Source of the DNA: Candidatus Magasanikiibacteriota bacterium
Lineage (GTDB): Bacteria > Patescibacteriota > Patescibacteriia > Magasanikbacterales > UBA922
Assembly: GCA_002716765.1 (NCBI GenBank)
Contig: PBBY01000017.1
Coordinates: forward strand, 1 to 40,685
Direction: 5' to 3'
Length of the DNA stretch: 40,685 bases
The position numbers and the translations under genes were made by a program. The notes below the pieces were generated by a model. That model saw only the letters and a list, made by a program, of their open reading frames with translations, had not been told where the DNA came from and made no database searches. This document shows positions 15,524 to 23,489 of the stretch, in pieces (within the stretch, counting starts at the first letter, position 1; each line of letters starts with the position of its first letter).

Positions 15524-16099
15524 TTATATTACATGTTGTCCATAAATGAATTTCGAAGACATAATATCATTCCACATTACCGAATACACAATAGCGGAAC
15601 CAGGCTTAATACCGCAAAAAATTGGATCTTTATCATCTAGCACGGCAGCAAGTTCTAAGTAAAACGGATGAGAGAAGCAAAGAGCAACACTTCCTTGCTG
15701 TATACTTCTTGCAATCGAAAAGATTGTGTCAATCAACTCAATCCTACCAGCTTGCATTGCGGGACTTATACTCAACACTTCTTGTACCGTTTTTCCACAG
15801 AATCCTGTAGTATCCTTCTTGTAACAGAGGTATGTTTTATAAAAGTCTTCGAACACTTCTTCATGACAAAGACCACTTTCAATACTTACCGGGATCTGTT
15901 TTTCAAACACACCTCTTGCAATACGTGCTGATTCCTCAGTCTTCGCAATCCCGGAATGGTATATAATACTAACAGACGTGTAGTATTGTGAAATACGATG
16001 AACCATACCCTCCACTTGCTTCTTCCCCTGTTCTGTTAAAGTTCCATCTGGAGAAGCTGCGCCAGCGGGAGCCAGTATAATCTTTGTTGGGACTATCAT
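15524..16099 (-). CDS. Histidine phosphatase-like protein without catalytic RHG motif
   Basis: 191 residues following the plan of the SixA/phosphoglycerate-mutase-like family: a first strand, then DGTLTEQGKKQ (usually L(T/S)xxGxxQA), a SGIAKTEESARI segment matching the SxxxRTxxTA region, and a late FSHPF with the second His (144). The RHG motif that carries the phosphorylated His is replaced by Pro11-Ala12-Gly13. The protein is thus probably not a phosphatase and may bind a phosphorylated ligand or partner. The start is supported by an AAAGGAAA site. The promoter on the minus strand is TTGACA-17-TAAGGT (16141-16169). Fold assignment is from pattern only. Confidence 0.6.
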   Translation of the reverse strand: MIVPTKIILAPAGAASPDGTLTEQGKKQVEGMVHRISQYYTSVSIIYHSGIAKTEESARIARGVFEKQIPVSIESGLCHEEVFEDFYKTYLCYKKDTTGFCGKTVQEVLSISPAMQAGRIELIDTIFSIARSIQQGSVALCFSHPFYLELAAVLDDKDPIFCGIKPGSAIVYSVMWNDIMSSKFIYGQHVI

Positions 16100-16140
16100 T
16101 ACATTTCCTTTCTATAAATAACGGTTGGACGAACAGGTGC

Positions 16141-16169
16141 ACCTTACCACTTTTTATGTACTTTGTCAA
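16141..16169 (-). promoter_or_regulatory. Promoter TTGACA-17-TAAGGT for the 16099 gene
   Basis: Read on the minus strand, TTGACA occupies 16169-16164 and TAAGGT 16146-16141, with a 17-base spacer. Confidence 0.6.
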
Positions 16170-16197
16170 GGTTTAGTAAAGTATATATATCTTATGA

Positions 16198-16223
16198 TAT
16201 ACTTGTATTATTACAATAATACA
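16198..16223 (+). promoter_or_regulatory. -10 box and palindromic operator of the TrpR/YerC-like gene
   Basis: TATACT (16198-16203) is followed at once by a perfect 20-base palindrome, TGTATTATTACAATAATACA (16204-16223), ending 9 bases before the ATG at 16233. It spans the expected transcription start. For a gene coding for a TrpR-like DNA-binding protein this suggests negative autoregulation (inference). Confidence 0.55.
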
Positions 16224-16232
16224 CACAAATTT

Positions 16233-16511
16233 ATGCCAACCTGGAAAACAAAAAAAATTAAAACACTAGCAAAAGCCTTTACTAAAATAAAAGATGAGCA
16301 CGATATGCTTAAATTTTTGCGTGATATTTGCACCATAGAAGAATTACACGAAATGGCAAACAGACTCTATGCTGCACAATTATTAGACGAGGGTTTTTCT
16401 TATAGAGACGTGGCAAAAAAGACCGGCATGAGTACCACCACCGTTACACGAATTTCTCATTGGAAAAATCACGGAGAAGATGGTTACACTATTGCATTAA
16501 AAAAGATATAA
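16233..16511 (+). CDS. TrpR/YerC-family helix-turn-helix regulator
   Basis: 92 residues, all helical, with the YerC/YecD pattern: LKFLRDICTIEELHEMANRL, then LLDEGFSYRDVAKKTGMSTTTVTRIS, a helix-turn-helix like that of the Trp repressor, and a short C-terminal tail. The start at 16233 was chosen because the upstream in-frame ATG leads through the promoter and operator DNA. TrpR-type proteins act as dimers and may need a small ligand. A palindrome covers its own promoter, and a second, different palindrome lies in the next intergenic region at 16647-16676. Confidence 0.85.
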   Translation: MPTWKTKKIKTLAKAFTKIKDEHDMLKFLRDICTIEELHEMANRLYAAQLLDEGFSYRDVAKKTGMSTTTVTRISHWKNHGEDGYTIALKKI

Positions 16512-16557
16512 GCAAAGTGAGTGTTTATATAATTATCCCCACTATCCACAGGCACTG

Positions 16558-16586
16558 TTGACAATTTATTTATTATGTGTTAACAT
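16558..16586 (+). promoter_or_regulatory. Promoter TTGACA-17-TAACAT
   Basis: TTGACA (16558-16563), a 17-base spacer and TAACAT (16581-16586). Transcription would start near 16593, just before the 16-codon frame at 16605. Confidence 0.5.
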
Positions 16587-16604
16587 ACTAACACACTAAA
16601 ACAT

Positions 16605-16655
16605 ATGAGAAATTACTTATCATACAATGTACGCCATTATTATTTTCTTAAGTAA
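16605..16655 (+). CDS. Possible aromatic leader peptide (16 codons)
   Basis: The frame encodes MRNYLSYNVRHYYFLK: four Tyr, one Phe and one His in 16 residues. It starts about 12 bases after the predicted transcription start and its TAA lies within the left arm of a strong inverted repeat (16647-16676). This geometry is that of an attenuation leader. There is no SD, and the frame may be chance, since AT-rich DNA codes Tyr often. Confidence 0.3.
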   Translation: MRNYLSYNVRHYYFLK

Positions 16656-16676
16656 CCAATATTTGGTGTACTTAAG
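16647..16676 (+). repeat. 13-bp inverted repeat upstream of the M20 gene
   Basis: CTTAAGTA-ACCAA (16647-16659) pairs with TTGGT-TACTTAAG (16663-16676) with one bulged G and a 3-base loop. A consensus TATAAT (16678-16683) begins 1 base later, so the repeat covers the -35 region of that promoter. It can be an operator at the DNA level or a hairpin at the RNA level. Confidence 0.65.
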
Positions 16677-16677
16677 A

Positions 16678-16683
16678 TATAAT
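16678..16683 (+). promoter_or_regulatory. Consensus -10 (TATAAT) of the M20 gene
   Basis: TATAAT lies 31 bases before the ATG at 16715. No -35 is recognisable because the inverted repeat occupies that place. A small CGTC-GGAA-GACG hairpin with a T-run follows at 16685-16703. Confidence 0.4.
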
Positions 16684-16714
16684 TCGTCGGAAGACGTTTT
16701 TTTATTTTATCTGT

Positions 16715-17866
16715 ATGAAAAACACAATACAACTCACAAAAAAACTTATTTCCCTAACAAGTTACAAAGATGGTAAACAGAATGAAAAGCCGGTAAGTGA
16801 TTTTTTGTATTCCTTTATGTGCAAACAGTTTCCGCATCTTGCTGTTTCTGCACAAAAAGTAGCTAAAAATAGATATAATATTTTTGCAACAGATAGATTT
16901 CCAACCAAACTCCTTGTAGTAAACCAAATAGACACGGTACCACCATCACTCCTTTGGAATACCGACCCTTTTACACCAAAAGAAACAGAAAAAAATATTA
17001 TAGGACTTGGTGCCACTGATTCAAAAGGGAACATTGCTGCATTTCTTTCTGCATTGTTACAATGTGGTAACACAAAAGGACTTGCACTATTATGGTATGT
17101 TGACGAAGAATCTCAATTTGCCGGAATGAAGTATTTTGTTCAGTCAAAAGAGGCAAAAAAAATAAACCCAAAACATGTTCTATCGATAGATGGGAATGGT
17201 TGTGCACTCGGCACATCTTGTAGAGGTGTTATGGAATGCACCATTCGTATTTCTGATACACCTAAACACAGCGCGCAAGCAAAAAAAAATATACTCATAG
17301 ATTTTTTTGATGTCATTTTGAAAACACAAAAATATATACAAACATTTTCCTCAAAAACCCTCGGCAAACCCACAATCAATATCGCAACAGTACAATCAGG
17401 ATGTGTAAAGAAAAAGAGTGTATCAAACTATACCTTTCAAAACCAAGGAAATATTACACCAGAAATGATTGAGGCACTTGTAGAAATACGAACCATTCCA
17501 GAAATAACCGGAAAAGAAATCGTGCAAAAAATAAAAGAATATGCAAAAGATCGTGACATTAAAAATATAGATATTGATATACATTTTGATGAAACAGGTT
17601 TTGAAACAAAAAGAAACACACTTGAACCAATACAAAAAAGCATTACACAATCAATCGGGGGTACGATATATCTTGATCCAAAAAACTTTGGGTATCTAGA
17701 CATTGCAATGCTCAAACAAATTTACCCAAATACAGCACTCTGCTCATTTGGTGTTGGTGTTCCAGGTCAGGCTCACGCCCCAAATGAATATATATCTAAA
17801 ACAAATTTACAAAAAGGAGAGGCGGTATACAAACAGATACTGAAAAACCTTACCACCACACCTTAA
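16715..17866 (+). CDS. M20-family metallopeptidase/deacylase homologue with altered metal ligand
   Basis: 383 residues of the ArgE/DapE/ACY1 type, which cleave N-acyl amino acids or small peptides with two zinc ions. Conserved sites: Asp73 (QIDTVPP), Asp102 in GLGATDSKGNIAA, Glu131-Glu132 (YVDEES), Asp159 (SIDGNG) and His354 (AHAPNE). The first metal ligand, the His of GHxD, is Gln71. With the rest intact, the enzyme may use one metal or act on an unusual substrate. The lid domain is about residues 170-290. The gene has its own regulated-looking upstream region (16558-16703). The substrate is unknown. Confidence 0.75.
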   Translation: MKNTIQLTKKLISLTSYKDGKQNEKPVSDFLYSFMCKQFPHLAVSAQKVAKNRYNIFATDRFPTKLLVVNQIDTVPPSLLWNTDPFTPKETEKNIIGLGATDSKGNIAAFLSALLQCGNTKGLALLWYVDEESQFAGMKYFVQSKEAKKINPKHVLSIDGNGCALGTSCRGVMECTIRISDTPKHSAQAKKNILIDFFDVILKTQKYIQTFSSKTLGKPTINIATVQSGCVKKKSVSNYTFQNQGNITPEMIEALVEIRTIPEITGKEIVQKIKEYAKDRDIKNIDIDIHFDETGFETKRNTLEPIQKSITQSIGGTIYLDPKNFGYLDIAMLKQIYPNTALCSFGVGVPGQAHAPNEYISKTNLQKGEAVYKQILKNLTTTP

Positions 17867-17879
17867 AGGTGGTAAAAAG

Positions 17880-17935
17880 TGGACAGCCTCTCCCCTTTTT
17901 ACCCTTTTTAAGGGCGTCTGTTCTTTTTTCTTTTT
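17880..17935 (+). terminator. Probable terminator after the M20 gene
   Basis: GGACAG...CCCCTT pairs with AAGGG...CTGTTC across a T-rich loop and is followed by a long T-rich tract. A smaller TTACCACC/GGTGGTAA stem overlaps the stop codon (17850-17875). Confidence 0.5.
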
Positions 17936-17950
17936 GTTATTGGAGAAATT

Positions 17951-18739
17951 ATGATTCACAAAATTGTTACATGTGACTCACTTACATCAGAATTACTCGA
18001 TGACCTTACGACTCAATATGCCACGTCATTTTGGTCCGGAAGTTGGCAAGAGTTGCTTTGTGTTCGTGAGTCCGGGAACATAATGCAGCAGTTTGGCACT
18101 TTTAGTGCAGAAACCAAAGATCTTATGACGCATAATAATCTTTGGCACCTTGTAACCGAAAACATATCGTGGTCACATGTTCTTTGGGAACAAGCAGGTC
18201 AAGGTACCGTGTTTACAGAAGCAGGCGAACAAATCGAGCAGTTTTGGACATATAACTCCGCCAAGGAAACACTACTGTCCTTTCTTCTTCCAACATATAA
18301 CGGTGGCTATGGCGGCGAGTATATCGTTCTATTTTCAGAAGAAGGTACTATAATTGGTTTTACCGCGTATTTTGCTTGCGAGAAAAGCTGTGCACTTACA
18401 CTAATACAAAAACGATATCCAGAAAAACAACATGGTACGCCCGAAGTGCAACATATTGTTTCAGAATTTTCTTGGGATACTATTGGCTGCTTTCTTGACT
18501 TTGCTATTGCAGAAGAGTTTCAAGGAAAAGGTTGTGGTTCTACCTTGTTCGACCTCCGTTTAAACCGTCTTTTTGCACTTGGTGTAAATGGTGTTGTTGG
18601 AAGAACAATTAGCACATCAAAAGCACAGTACTTTGGCAATTATATAAAGCGTGGCATGGTTCCACTTTGCACCCAAGAAAGCGATGCGAAAAAAACTATC
18701 TTTTTTATTACTCCAGAAATGGTCAAACAAAGACCTTGA
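17951..18739 (+). CDS. GNAT-family acetyltransferase
   Basis: 262 residues. The C-terminal part (about 125-255) has the GNAT core: LDFAIAEEFQGKGCGSTLFD is the acetyl-CoA pyrophosphate-binding motif A (Q-x-x-G-x-G), followed by a helix and the ISTSKAQYFGNYIKRGM motif B-like segment. The N-terminal 120 residues are unassigned and may be a second, degenerate GNAT-like half or a substrate domain. GGAG lies 6 bases before the ATG. The gene ends in TGA. The substrate is not predictable. Confidence 0.75.
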   Translation: MIHKIVTCDSLTSELLDDLTTQYATSFWSGSWQELLCVRESGNIMQQFGTFSAETKDLMTHNNLWHLVTENISWSHVLWEQAGQGTVFTEAGEQIEQFWTYNSAKETLLSFLLPTYNGGYGGEYIVLFSEEGTIIGFTAYFACEKSCALTLIQKRYPEKQHGTPEVQHIVSEFSWDTIGCFLDFAIAEEFQGKGCGSTLFDLRLNRLFALGVNGVVGRTISTSKAQYFGNYIKRGMVPLCTQESDAKKTIFFITPEMVKQRP

Positions 18740-18764
18740 CAAAGATGCTCTTTTTTACTACTCT
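18736..18764 (+). promoter_or_regulatory. Promoter TTGACA-17-TACTCT for the 18812 gene
   Basis: TTGACA overlaps the stop codon of the GNAT gene (18736-18741), followed by a 17-base spacer and TACTCT (18759-18764). Confidence 0.55.
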
Positions 18765-18811
18765 ACTAAAGTCATTTCGACACATACCATCACACAAGGA
18801 AAGGATACGGT

Positions 18812-19243
18812 ATGCCAAGAGGAAAAAATCTCACTCCGGAGGCAAGAATTCTTGCAACAATGGCTGCAAAAGCAAATACTTCTTACACAGAGTTTAAAAA
18901 TCTCACAAACCTAGCGATGCCAGGTAGAGATATTCCAGAAAACTCCCAAAAAATGTTAAAACGCAGGTATATTCAAAACTGCAACATTCAACAAGCAGCG
19001 TGGAAAGGACTCTATCAGCATGTTCTAAGTATAAAACCGAGCGCTGATGTTCCAAAGAAAGCATTTGCACTTGTAGCCTTTTATGCTCAAATACCCACTT
19101 CTGAGTGGCAGCAATTCTATCCAGGAGAAGGGCTAACTGCACCACAACATGTTCCGTTGGTTATTCAGCAAATCCACCAAAACGATTGGCAGATACTCTG
19201 GAACCATGCCATCAAGCCAAAATCTAATTTTGGTAAAGGGTAA
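18812..19243 (+). CDS. Hypothetical protein, 143 residues
   Basis: No family recognised. It is soluble, basic at the N-terminus (MPRGKNLTPEARILATMAAKA) and mostly helical, with several Trp in the C-terminal half (WKGLYQHV, SEWQQFYPG, NDWQILWNH). The start is set by a purine-rich AAGGAAAGG site. It has its own promoter inside the end of the GNAT gene and a strong terminator, so it is a separate unit. Confidence 0.6.
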   Translation: MPRGKNLTPEARILATMAAKANTSYTEFKNLTNLAMPGRDIPENSQKMLKRRYIQNCNIQQAAWKGLYQHVLSIKPSADVPKKAFALVAFYAQIPTSEWQQFYPGEGLTAPQHVPLVIQQIHQNDWQILWNHAIKPKSNFGKG

Positions 19244-19287
19244 TTTTTATCTTCAAATTGGTGATCGGATTCTTAACTCTCGCCCAC

Positions 19288-19320
19288 AACCTCGCCACTT
19301 TTTGGTGAGGTTCTTTTTTT
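19288..19320 (+). terminator. Terminator after the 18812 gene
   Basis: AACCTCGCCA (19288-19297) pairs with TGGTGAGGTT (19303-19312; one G-U pair), followed by seven Ts. Confidence 0.9.
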
Positions 19321-19331
19321 ACATGAATACA

Positions 19332-19360
19332 TTGACATATTACTCAAAATGCGCTATGGT
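19332..19360 (+). promoter_or_regulatory. Promoter TTGACA-17-TATGGT for the 19449 gene
   Basis: TTGACA (19332-19337), 17-base spacer, TATGGT (19355-19360). Confidence 0.6.
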
Positions 19361-19448
19361 AGTTACCGTGTTACAAAAAATGGAGGACACAACCTGTTTT
19401 TTCGCCCTTTTTACGTAAAATAAACCATAGATAACTGGAGCGTATACC

Positions 19449-20354
19449 ATGTGGTATATTCCTATTGTTCTGAGAATTGTTCTCATAAACACTATTTTTC
19501 CTATTATTCTAAAAGGGAAAGTGTTACAAGAGCACTTTACTCGAAGATTTTTCTTGCAGTTTTTCTTTTGTGCAATCTATGCCTGCGTTTTGGCCATTTT
19601 TCTTGGACAGTTTTCTTTTTCCTACACCATCGGTGTTATAGCATGTATTGGTGCGGTAAATGGACTCGCCGCCTACTCACAATGGCGCGCAAATGATATT
19701 AACCTCTCTGCCACTTCGGTATTTGCTTTTTTTGATGATGCTATTGCAATTAGCTTAGGATACTCCATTCTAAATGAATCGCAATACTTTACTCCTAATA
19801 TTGGTATTGGTCTTATTATTTGTTGCGCTGTCGTAATGCTTTTTACTGTAATTAATTACCTTAAAATGACAAAGAAAATCGAAGGAACATCATATCTTCC
19901 TTTTCGTTTTTTTCTTCACGTTGCAACTTTTACCATAATCTGGGGATTTGCCACATTCTTTATGCGCTATTTTGCGCTTAAGCAAGTTGGTGTTGGCACC
20001 TTTATTCTTGGGTGGTATAGCGGTGCATGCATTACAGCGACTGGGATTTTTTTGGTAAAAAGGGGGTTTCCTATAAAAAAAGAACTCTCCTTAACCGTCA
20101 GCACGAGCAATATAAGCCTTATGCTTGTAGTGAGTGTAATTATTATGGCAAATATCTGGCTTACATTTTGGGCATTGCAAGTTGCACCATTAACCGTAGT
20201 AAAGCCTATATTTTTTGTCTCTGCCATGGTTATTCCTGCGCTTGTGGGACTTTTTATCTTTAAAGAAAAAAAGGAATATACCAAAAAAGAGCTTGTTCTC
20301 TTTCTGGCTGCCTTTATCGGTGCAATATATATCGCCACCGGTTATAGAGGCTAG
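19449..20354 (+). CDS. DMT/EamA-type membrane transporter
   Basis: 301 residues with about ten membrane helices arranged as two halves (residues 5-145 and 150-300), the plan of drug/metabolite transporters. The second half shows the ...WYSGACITATGI... and ALQVAPLTVVKPIFFVSAMVIPALVG patterns seen before the last helices, and FIFKEKKEYTKKELVLF, close to the EamA "+"F-gE-ls--q--G" pattern. GGAG upstream supports the start. The substrate is unknown. It has its own promoter and a tandem-hairpin terminator. Confidence 0.75.
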   Translation: MWYIPIVLRIVLINTIFPIILKGKVLQEHFTRRFFLQFFFCAIYACVLAIFLGQFSFSYTIGVIACIGAVNGLAAYSQWRANDINLSATSVFAFFDDAIAISLGYSILNESQYFTPNIGIGLIICCAVVMLFTVINYLKMTKKIEGTSYLPFRFFLHVATFTIIWGFATFFMRYFALKQVGVGTFILGWYSGACITATGIFLVKRGFPIKKELSLTVSTSNISLMLVVSVIIMANIWLTFWALQVAPLTVVKPIFFVSAMVIPALVGLFIFKEKKEYTKKELVLFLAAFIGAIYIATGYRG

Positions 20355-20372
20355 GACGACTAGCAACCTTTT

Positions 20373-20421
20373 GGGGCAAACAAAACAAAAGCCCCGCCAC
20401 AACAATTGTTGTGGTTTTTTT
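20373..20421 (+). terminator. Tandem hairpins and terminator after the transporter
   Basis: GGGGC (20373-20377) pairs with GCCCC (20391-20395); directly after it, CCACAAC-AATT-GTTGTGG (20397-20414) is followed by seven Ts. Confidence 0.85.
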
Positions 20422-20430
20422 GTTATGTGC

Positions 20431-20436
20431 TATAAT
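20431..20436 (+). promoter_or_regulatory. Extended -10 of a probably leaderless Nudix gene
   Basis: TGTGCTATAAT places the -10 at 20431-20436. A start 7 bases beyond it falls at about 20443, so transcription would begin within 2 bases of the ATG at 20445. Confidence 0.55.
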
Positions 20437-20444
20437 CCACACAT

Positions 20445-20843
20445 ATGCCATACAAAAGAGCTGCGATAATACTTATACAAAACAACAATATCCTTCTTTT
20501 ACATAGACACAAAAATGGTATGGATTATTTTGTTTTTCCTGGCGGACATATAGAAAAATACGAGACACCAGAAGAGGGTGTGCTTAGGGAAATAAAAGAA
20601 GAAGCTTCAATAGACGTTACAGTAGAGAAATTACTATTTGAACATGAAGACAGCAATGCACATCAATATTACTTTCTTGCAACACGGTATTCTGGAACCA
20701 TTAGACTGGGCGGTGAAGAAAAACAACGGCAAACAAAAGAAAATAAATATAGTTTCGAGTGGGTACCGATTTACTCCATACAAAATATTAACCTAAAACC
20801 TGAAGAAGCCAAAAAGAAACTGTTGCAATATGTAAAAAATTAA
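20445..20843 (+). CDS. Nudix hydrolase
   Basis: 132 residues. The Nudix box begins at about residue 33: GGHIEKYETPEEGVLREIKEEA, matching GX5EX7REUXEE; the usual final Gly is Ser (EEASI). Such enzymes hydrolyse nucleoside diphosphates linked to another group. The fold is complete, with strands on both sides (AAIILIQNNNILLLHRH and YSFEWVPI). The substrate is not predictable from sequence. The mRNA is probably leaderless. Confidence 0.88.
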   Translation: MPYKRAAIILIQNNNILLLHRHKNGMDYFVFPGGHIEKYETPEEGVLREIKEEASIDVTVEKLLFEHEDSNAHQYYFLATRYSGTIRLGGEEKQRQTKENKYSFEWVPIYSIQNINLKPEEAKKKLLQYVKN

Positions 20844-20874
20844 AAAAATCCCTTTATTTTCACCATTTTCATGG

Positions 20875-20880
20875 TATACT
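20875..20880 (+). promoter_or_regulatory. -10 of the exporter operon
   Basis: TATACT preceded by TGG (extended -10), 24 bases before the ATG at 20905; a short leader without an SD. Confidence 0.5.
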
Positions 20881-20904
20881 ATATATAAAAAGTAAACACT
20901 CTTT

Positions 20905-22758
20905 ATGATAAAAAAACTTATTCGATCAAAACTCTTCTGGTTCTTTGTTATTATTATCCTTGCAGGCGGAGGATTTTTCTATTACAAAAAATCACAACCA
21001 GTCATTCCAGAATTTTCTAGCACAACCGTAAAAAAAGAAACACTAGTCCAAACCGTAAACGAAACAGGTGCCATAGAAAGCACCCAGGAAGTAATGTATG
21101 GTTGGGAATCAAGTGGTCAAGTGGTAGATATTTACCATGAAGTTGGTGATATTGTCACAAAAGGCACATTAATTGCGGCACTAAACACAGACAAAGAGCA
21201 ATTTGTAGTACTTCAGACCCGCGCCACAAGAAAAGCCGCACAAGCAAAACTTGACCAAAGAATTGCCGGTGCCACACAAGAAGAAATAAACGAGTCTCTT
21301 GCTGCTGTTGCCCAAAAAAATGCTAGTCTAACTAGTGCTGAAGTAGAATTAGAAAAAGTTATTGTAAACAGCAATAAAGCACTACATCAGGCACAAAAAG
21401 CATTAGAAACTGCGGAAAATAATTTACGTATACAAAACACAGCAAACGACCCAATTCAAGAAGAATTTGGTGGTGTGCGAGAAGCATACCAAGACATAGT
21501 AGACACATTAAAATCTACCATACCTACACTAAAAGATGCCTTGCAAGAGTCCGACAAAATTTTAGGTGTGGACAATGAAAAAGCAAATGATGATTATGAA
21601 AACTTACTTGGTGCAACAGATAAAAGCACTGTCTTTACGGCAGAGTCACAATATGGAAACACCAAACGATTTATTCAAGCAATAGAACTAGATATTGTTC
21701 CGCTTTCTGGCGAAGAAGAATACGGAACCATTGATACATTAGTTGAAAAAACTCAAGATGCTATTCAAAAAACCCAAACATTTTTACTCAGTATGACCGT
21801 TATGTTAGACGAAACCATTGTAGCCCAAGGATTAACCGTGTCAGAGCTAGACACACTCAAATCTAATATTAATACAGAACAAACTGCGGTTAATACTAGC
21901 GCCAGCAGTCTTACAACAAGCAAGCAAGCAATAAGCACTGCACAAAATAGTTTGGATTCGTATCAAATTGCATATAACAAAGCATTGCAAGACTTACAAG
22001 ATGTTCAAAAAGAAGTTGTCTCAAACAAAAGCCACGCAAGAGCAGCAGTCGCAACACAAGTTGCCATACTTAATCAAGCAGAAGCAGCACATGCCACCCT
22101 TATTGCACCACCAAGAAGTGTAGATTTGGCACCACTTCAAGCCGATGTATTACTTCATAATGCAAAAGTTTCTGAAGCCCAAAACACACTAAACAAAAGA
22201 CAGCTCAAAGCACTTGCCGACGGGACTATTTCTGCACTTGATGTAGAAGTTGGTGAAATTGTAAGTATAAATTCTCCAGTGATCACCCTGATTTCCTCTG
22301 ATTTATTTGTGAAAGTAGATATTTCCGAATCAGATATTGCAAAAATTGCAACCAATGATAAAGCGACTATGACTTTTGATGCTTTTGGTGAGGATGTGGT
22401 ATTTACTGGCACCGTTACAGAAATTGAACCAGCCGAAACAGAAATTTCTGGTGTTATTTATTATAAAACTACTGTCACACTCGATAAAAAAGAAAATGGC
22501 TTTGTCATAAAACCAGGAATGACAGTAAATGTTTCTATAGAAACCGACAAAAAAGATAATGTGTTTATTATTCCACAACGAGCAATTAGCGAAAAGGATG
22601 GGAAAAAGTTTGTAAAAGTTATAACAAATAAAACACTTGGTGAATATACCGAGGTAGAAATTACCACCGGTCTTCGTGGTGATGAAGGAATGATAGAAAT
22701 AATAACTGGACTACAAGAAAATGATGACATTATTACATTCTTAAAAGAAAAAGAATAA
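20905..22758 (+). CDS. MacA/HlyD-type membrane-fusion adaptor, enlarged
   Basis: 617 residues: an N-terminal membrane anchor (about 10-28), a first beta-barrel/lipoyl half (VYDIYHEVGDIVTKGTLIA-like at about 76-95), a very long helical hairpin (about 100-410) rich in Ala, Gln, Thr and Lys, the second lipoyl half (ALADGTISALDVEVGEIV at about 430-450), a beta-barrel domain and a membrane-proximal domain. Typical MacA-like adaptors have about 370-400 residues; nearly all the extra is helical hairpin. In a cell with no obvious outer-membrane TolC partner here, the long hairpin may span a thick envelope or contact a surface structure (inference). It is the first gene of a four-gene exporter operon. 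Confidence 0.85.
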   Translation: MIKKLIRSKLFWFFVIIILAGGGFFYYKKSQPVIPEFSSTTVKKETLVQTVNETGAIESTQEVMYGWESSGQVVDIYHEVGDIVTKGTLIAALNTDKEQFVVLQTRATRKAAQAKLDQRIAGATQEEINESLAAVAQKNASLTSAEVELEKVIVNSNKALHQAQKALETAENNLRIQNTANDPIQEEFGGVREAYQDIVDTLKSTIPTLKDALQESDKILGVDNEKANDDYENLLGATDKSTVFTAESQYGNTKRFIQAIELDIVPLSGEEEYGTIDTLVEKTQDAIQKTQTFLLSMTVMLDETIVAQGLTVSELDTLKSNINTEQTAVNTSASSLTTSKQAISTAQNSLDSYQIAYNKALQDLQDVQKEVVSNKSHARAAVATQVAILNQAEAAHATLIAPPRSVDLAPLQADVLLHNAKVSEAQNTLNKRQLKALADGTISALDVEVGEIVSINSPVITLISSDLFVKVDISESDIAKIATNDKATMTFDAFGEDVVFTGTVTEIEPAETEISGVIYYKTTVTLDKKENGFVIKPGMTVNVSIETDKKDNVFIIPQRAISEKDGKKFVKVITNKTLGEYTEVEITTGLRGDEGMIEIITGLQENDDIITFLKEKE

Positions 22759-22759
22759 T

Positions 22760-23485
22760 ATGCCTCCAAAAAAACCCATCATTGCAATAAAAAATGTAAA
22801 AAAACAATTTGAAACTGGTGAGATTGTTACCAAAATTCTACACGGCATTGATTTAACTATTCATGAAGGAGAGTTTGTTGCAATTATGGGGCCAAGTGGT
22901 TCGGGAAAATCTACACTCATGCATATTTTAGGATTTCTTGATACTCTTACTGAAGGAGTGTATAAATACAAAGGAAAAGATGTATCCAGCTTAGAAAGCG
23001 ATGAGCTTGCCGAAATGAGAAATGAGCATGTTGGGTTTGTGTTTCAAACTTTTAATCTTCTTCCACGAACAACCGTTTATGAAAATGTAGAATTACCGCT
23101 GTTGTATAGAAAAAAACCGTATACAAAAAAAGATATCATGAACGCCATAAAAAGCGTAGGATTAGAACATCGCACAGATTATTCTTCAGTTAAAATTTCT
23201 GGTGGAGAAAAACAACGCGCCGCAATTGCACGTGCAATTGTAAACACGCCAGACATTGTTTTTGCCGATGAACCAACAGGAAATCTTGACTCAAAATCTG
23301 GAAACCAAATACTTTCTATTCTTCAAGACCTACATAAACAAGGAAAAACCATTATAATGGTAACACACGAACAGGATACCGCAGATCACGCCGAAAGAAT
23401 TATTCGTATTCGAGATGGAAATATAGAATCAGATAATACGGTATCAAAAAGAAAGTTTGCAAAAAATGGTACGTTAAAAAAATAA
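22760..23485 (+). CDS. ABC transporter ATPase of MacB/LolD type
   Basis: Powers the exporter. Walker [10 protein letters not shown] is at residues 44-52, the Q-loop in [10 protein letters not shown] (Gln96), the signature ISGGEKQR at 147-154 (Glu where Gln is common) and Walker B IVFADEP at 166-172, followed by TGNLDS and the switch His in MVTHEQ. The 241 residues and the TGNLD motif are typical of the MacB/LolD branch. It starts 1 base after the adaptor gene. It is encoded separately from the permeases, unlike E. coli MacB, where it is fused. Confidence 0.94.
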   Translation: MPPKKPIIAIKNVKKQFETGEIVTKILHGIDLTIHEGEFVAIMGPSGSGKSTLMHILGFLDTLTEGVYKYKGKDVSSLESDELAEMRNEHVGFVFQTFNLLPRTTVYENVELPLLYRKKPYTKKDIMNAIKSVGLEHRTDYSSVKISGGEKQRAAIARAIVNTPDIVFADEPTGNLDSKSGNQILSILQDLHKQGKTIIMVTHEQDTADHAERIIRIRDGNIESDNTVSKRKFAKNGTLKK

Positions 23486-23489
23486 TGGT

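Noticed and set aside
22155-22412. Minus-strand frames inside the adaptor gene
   Set aside because: Antisense to conserved lipoyl and barrel segments of the adaptor.
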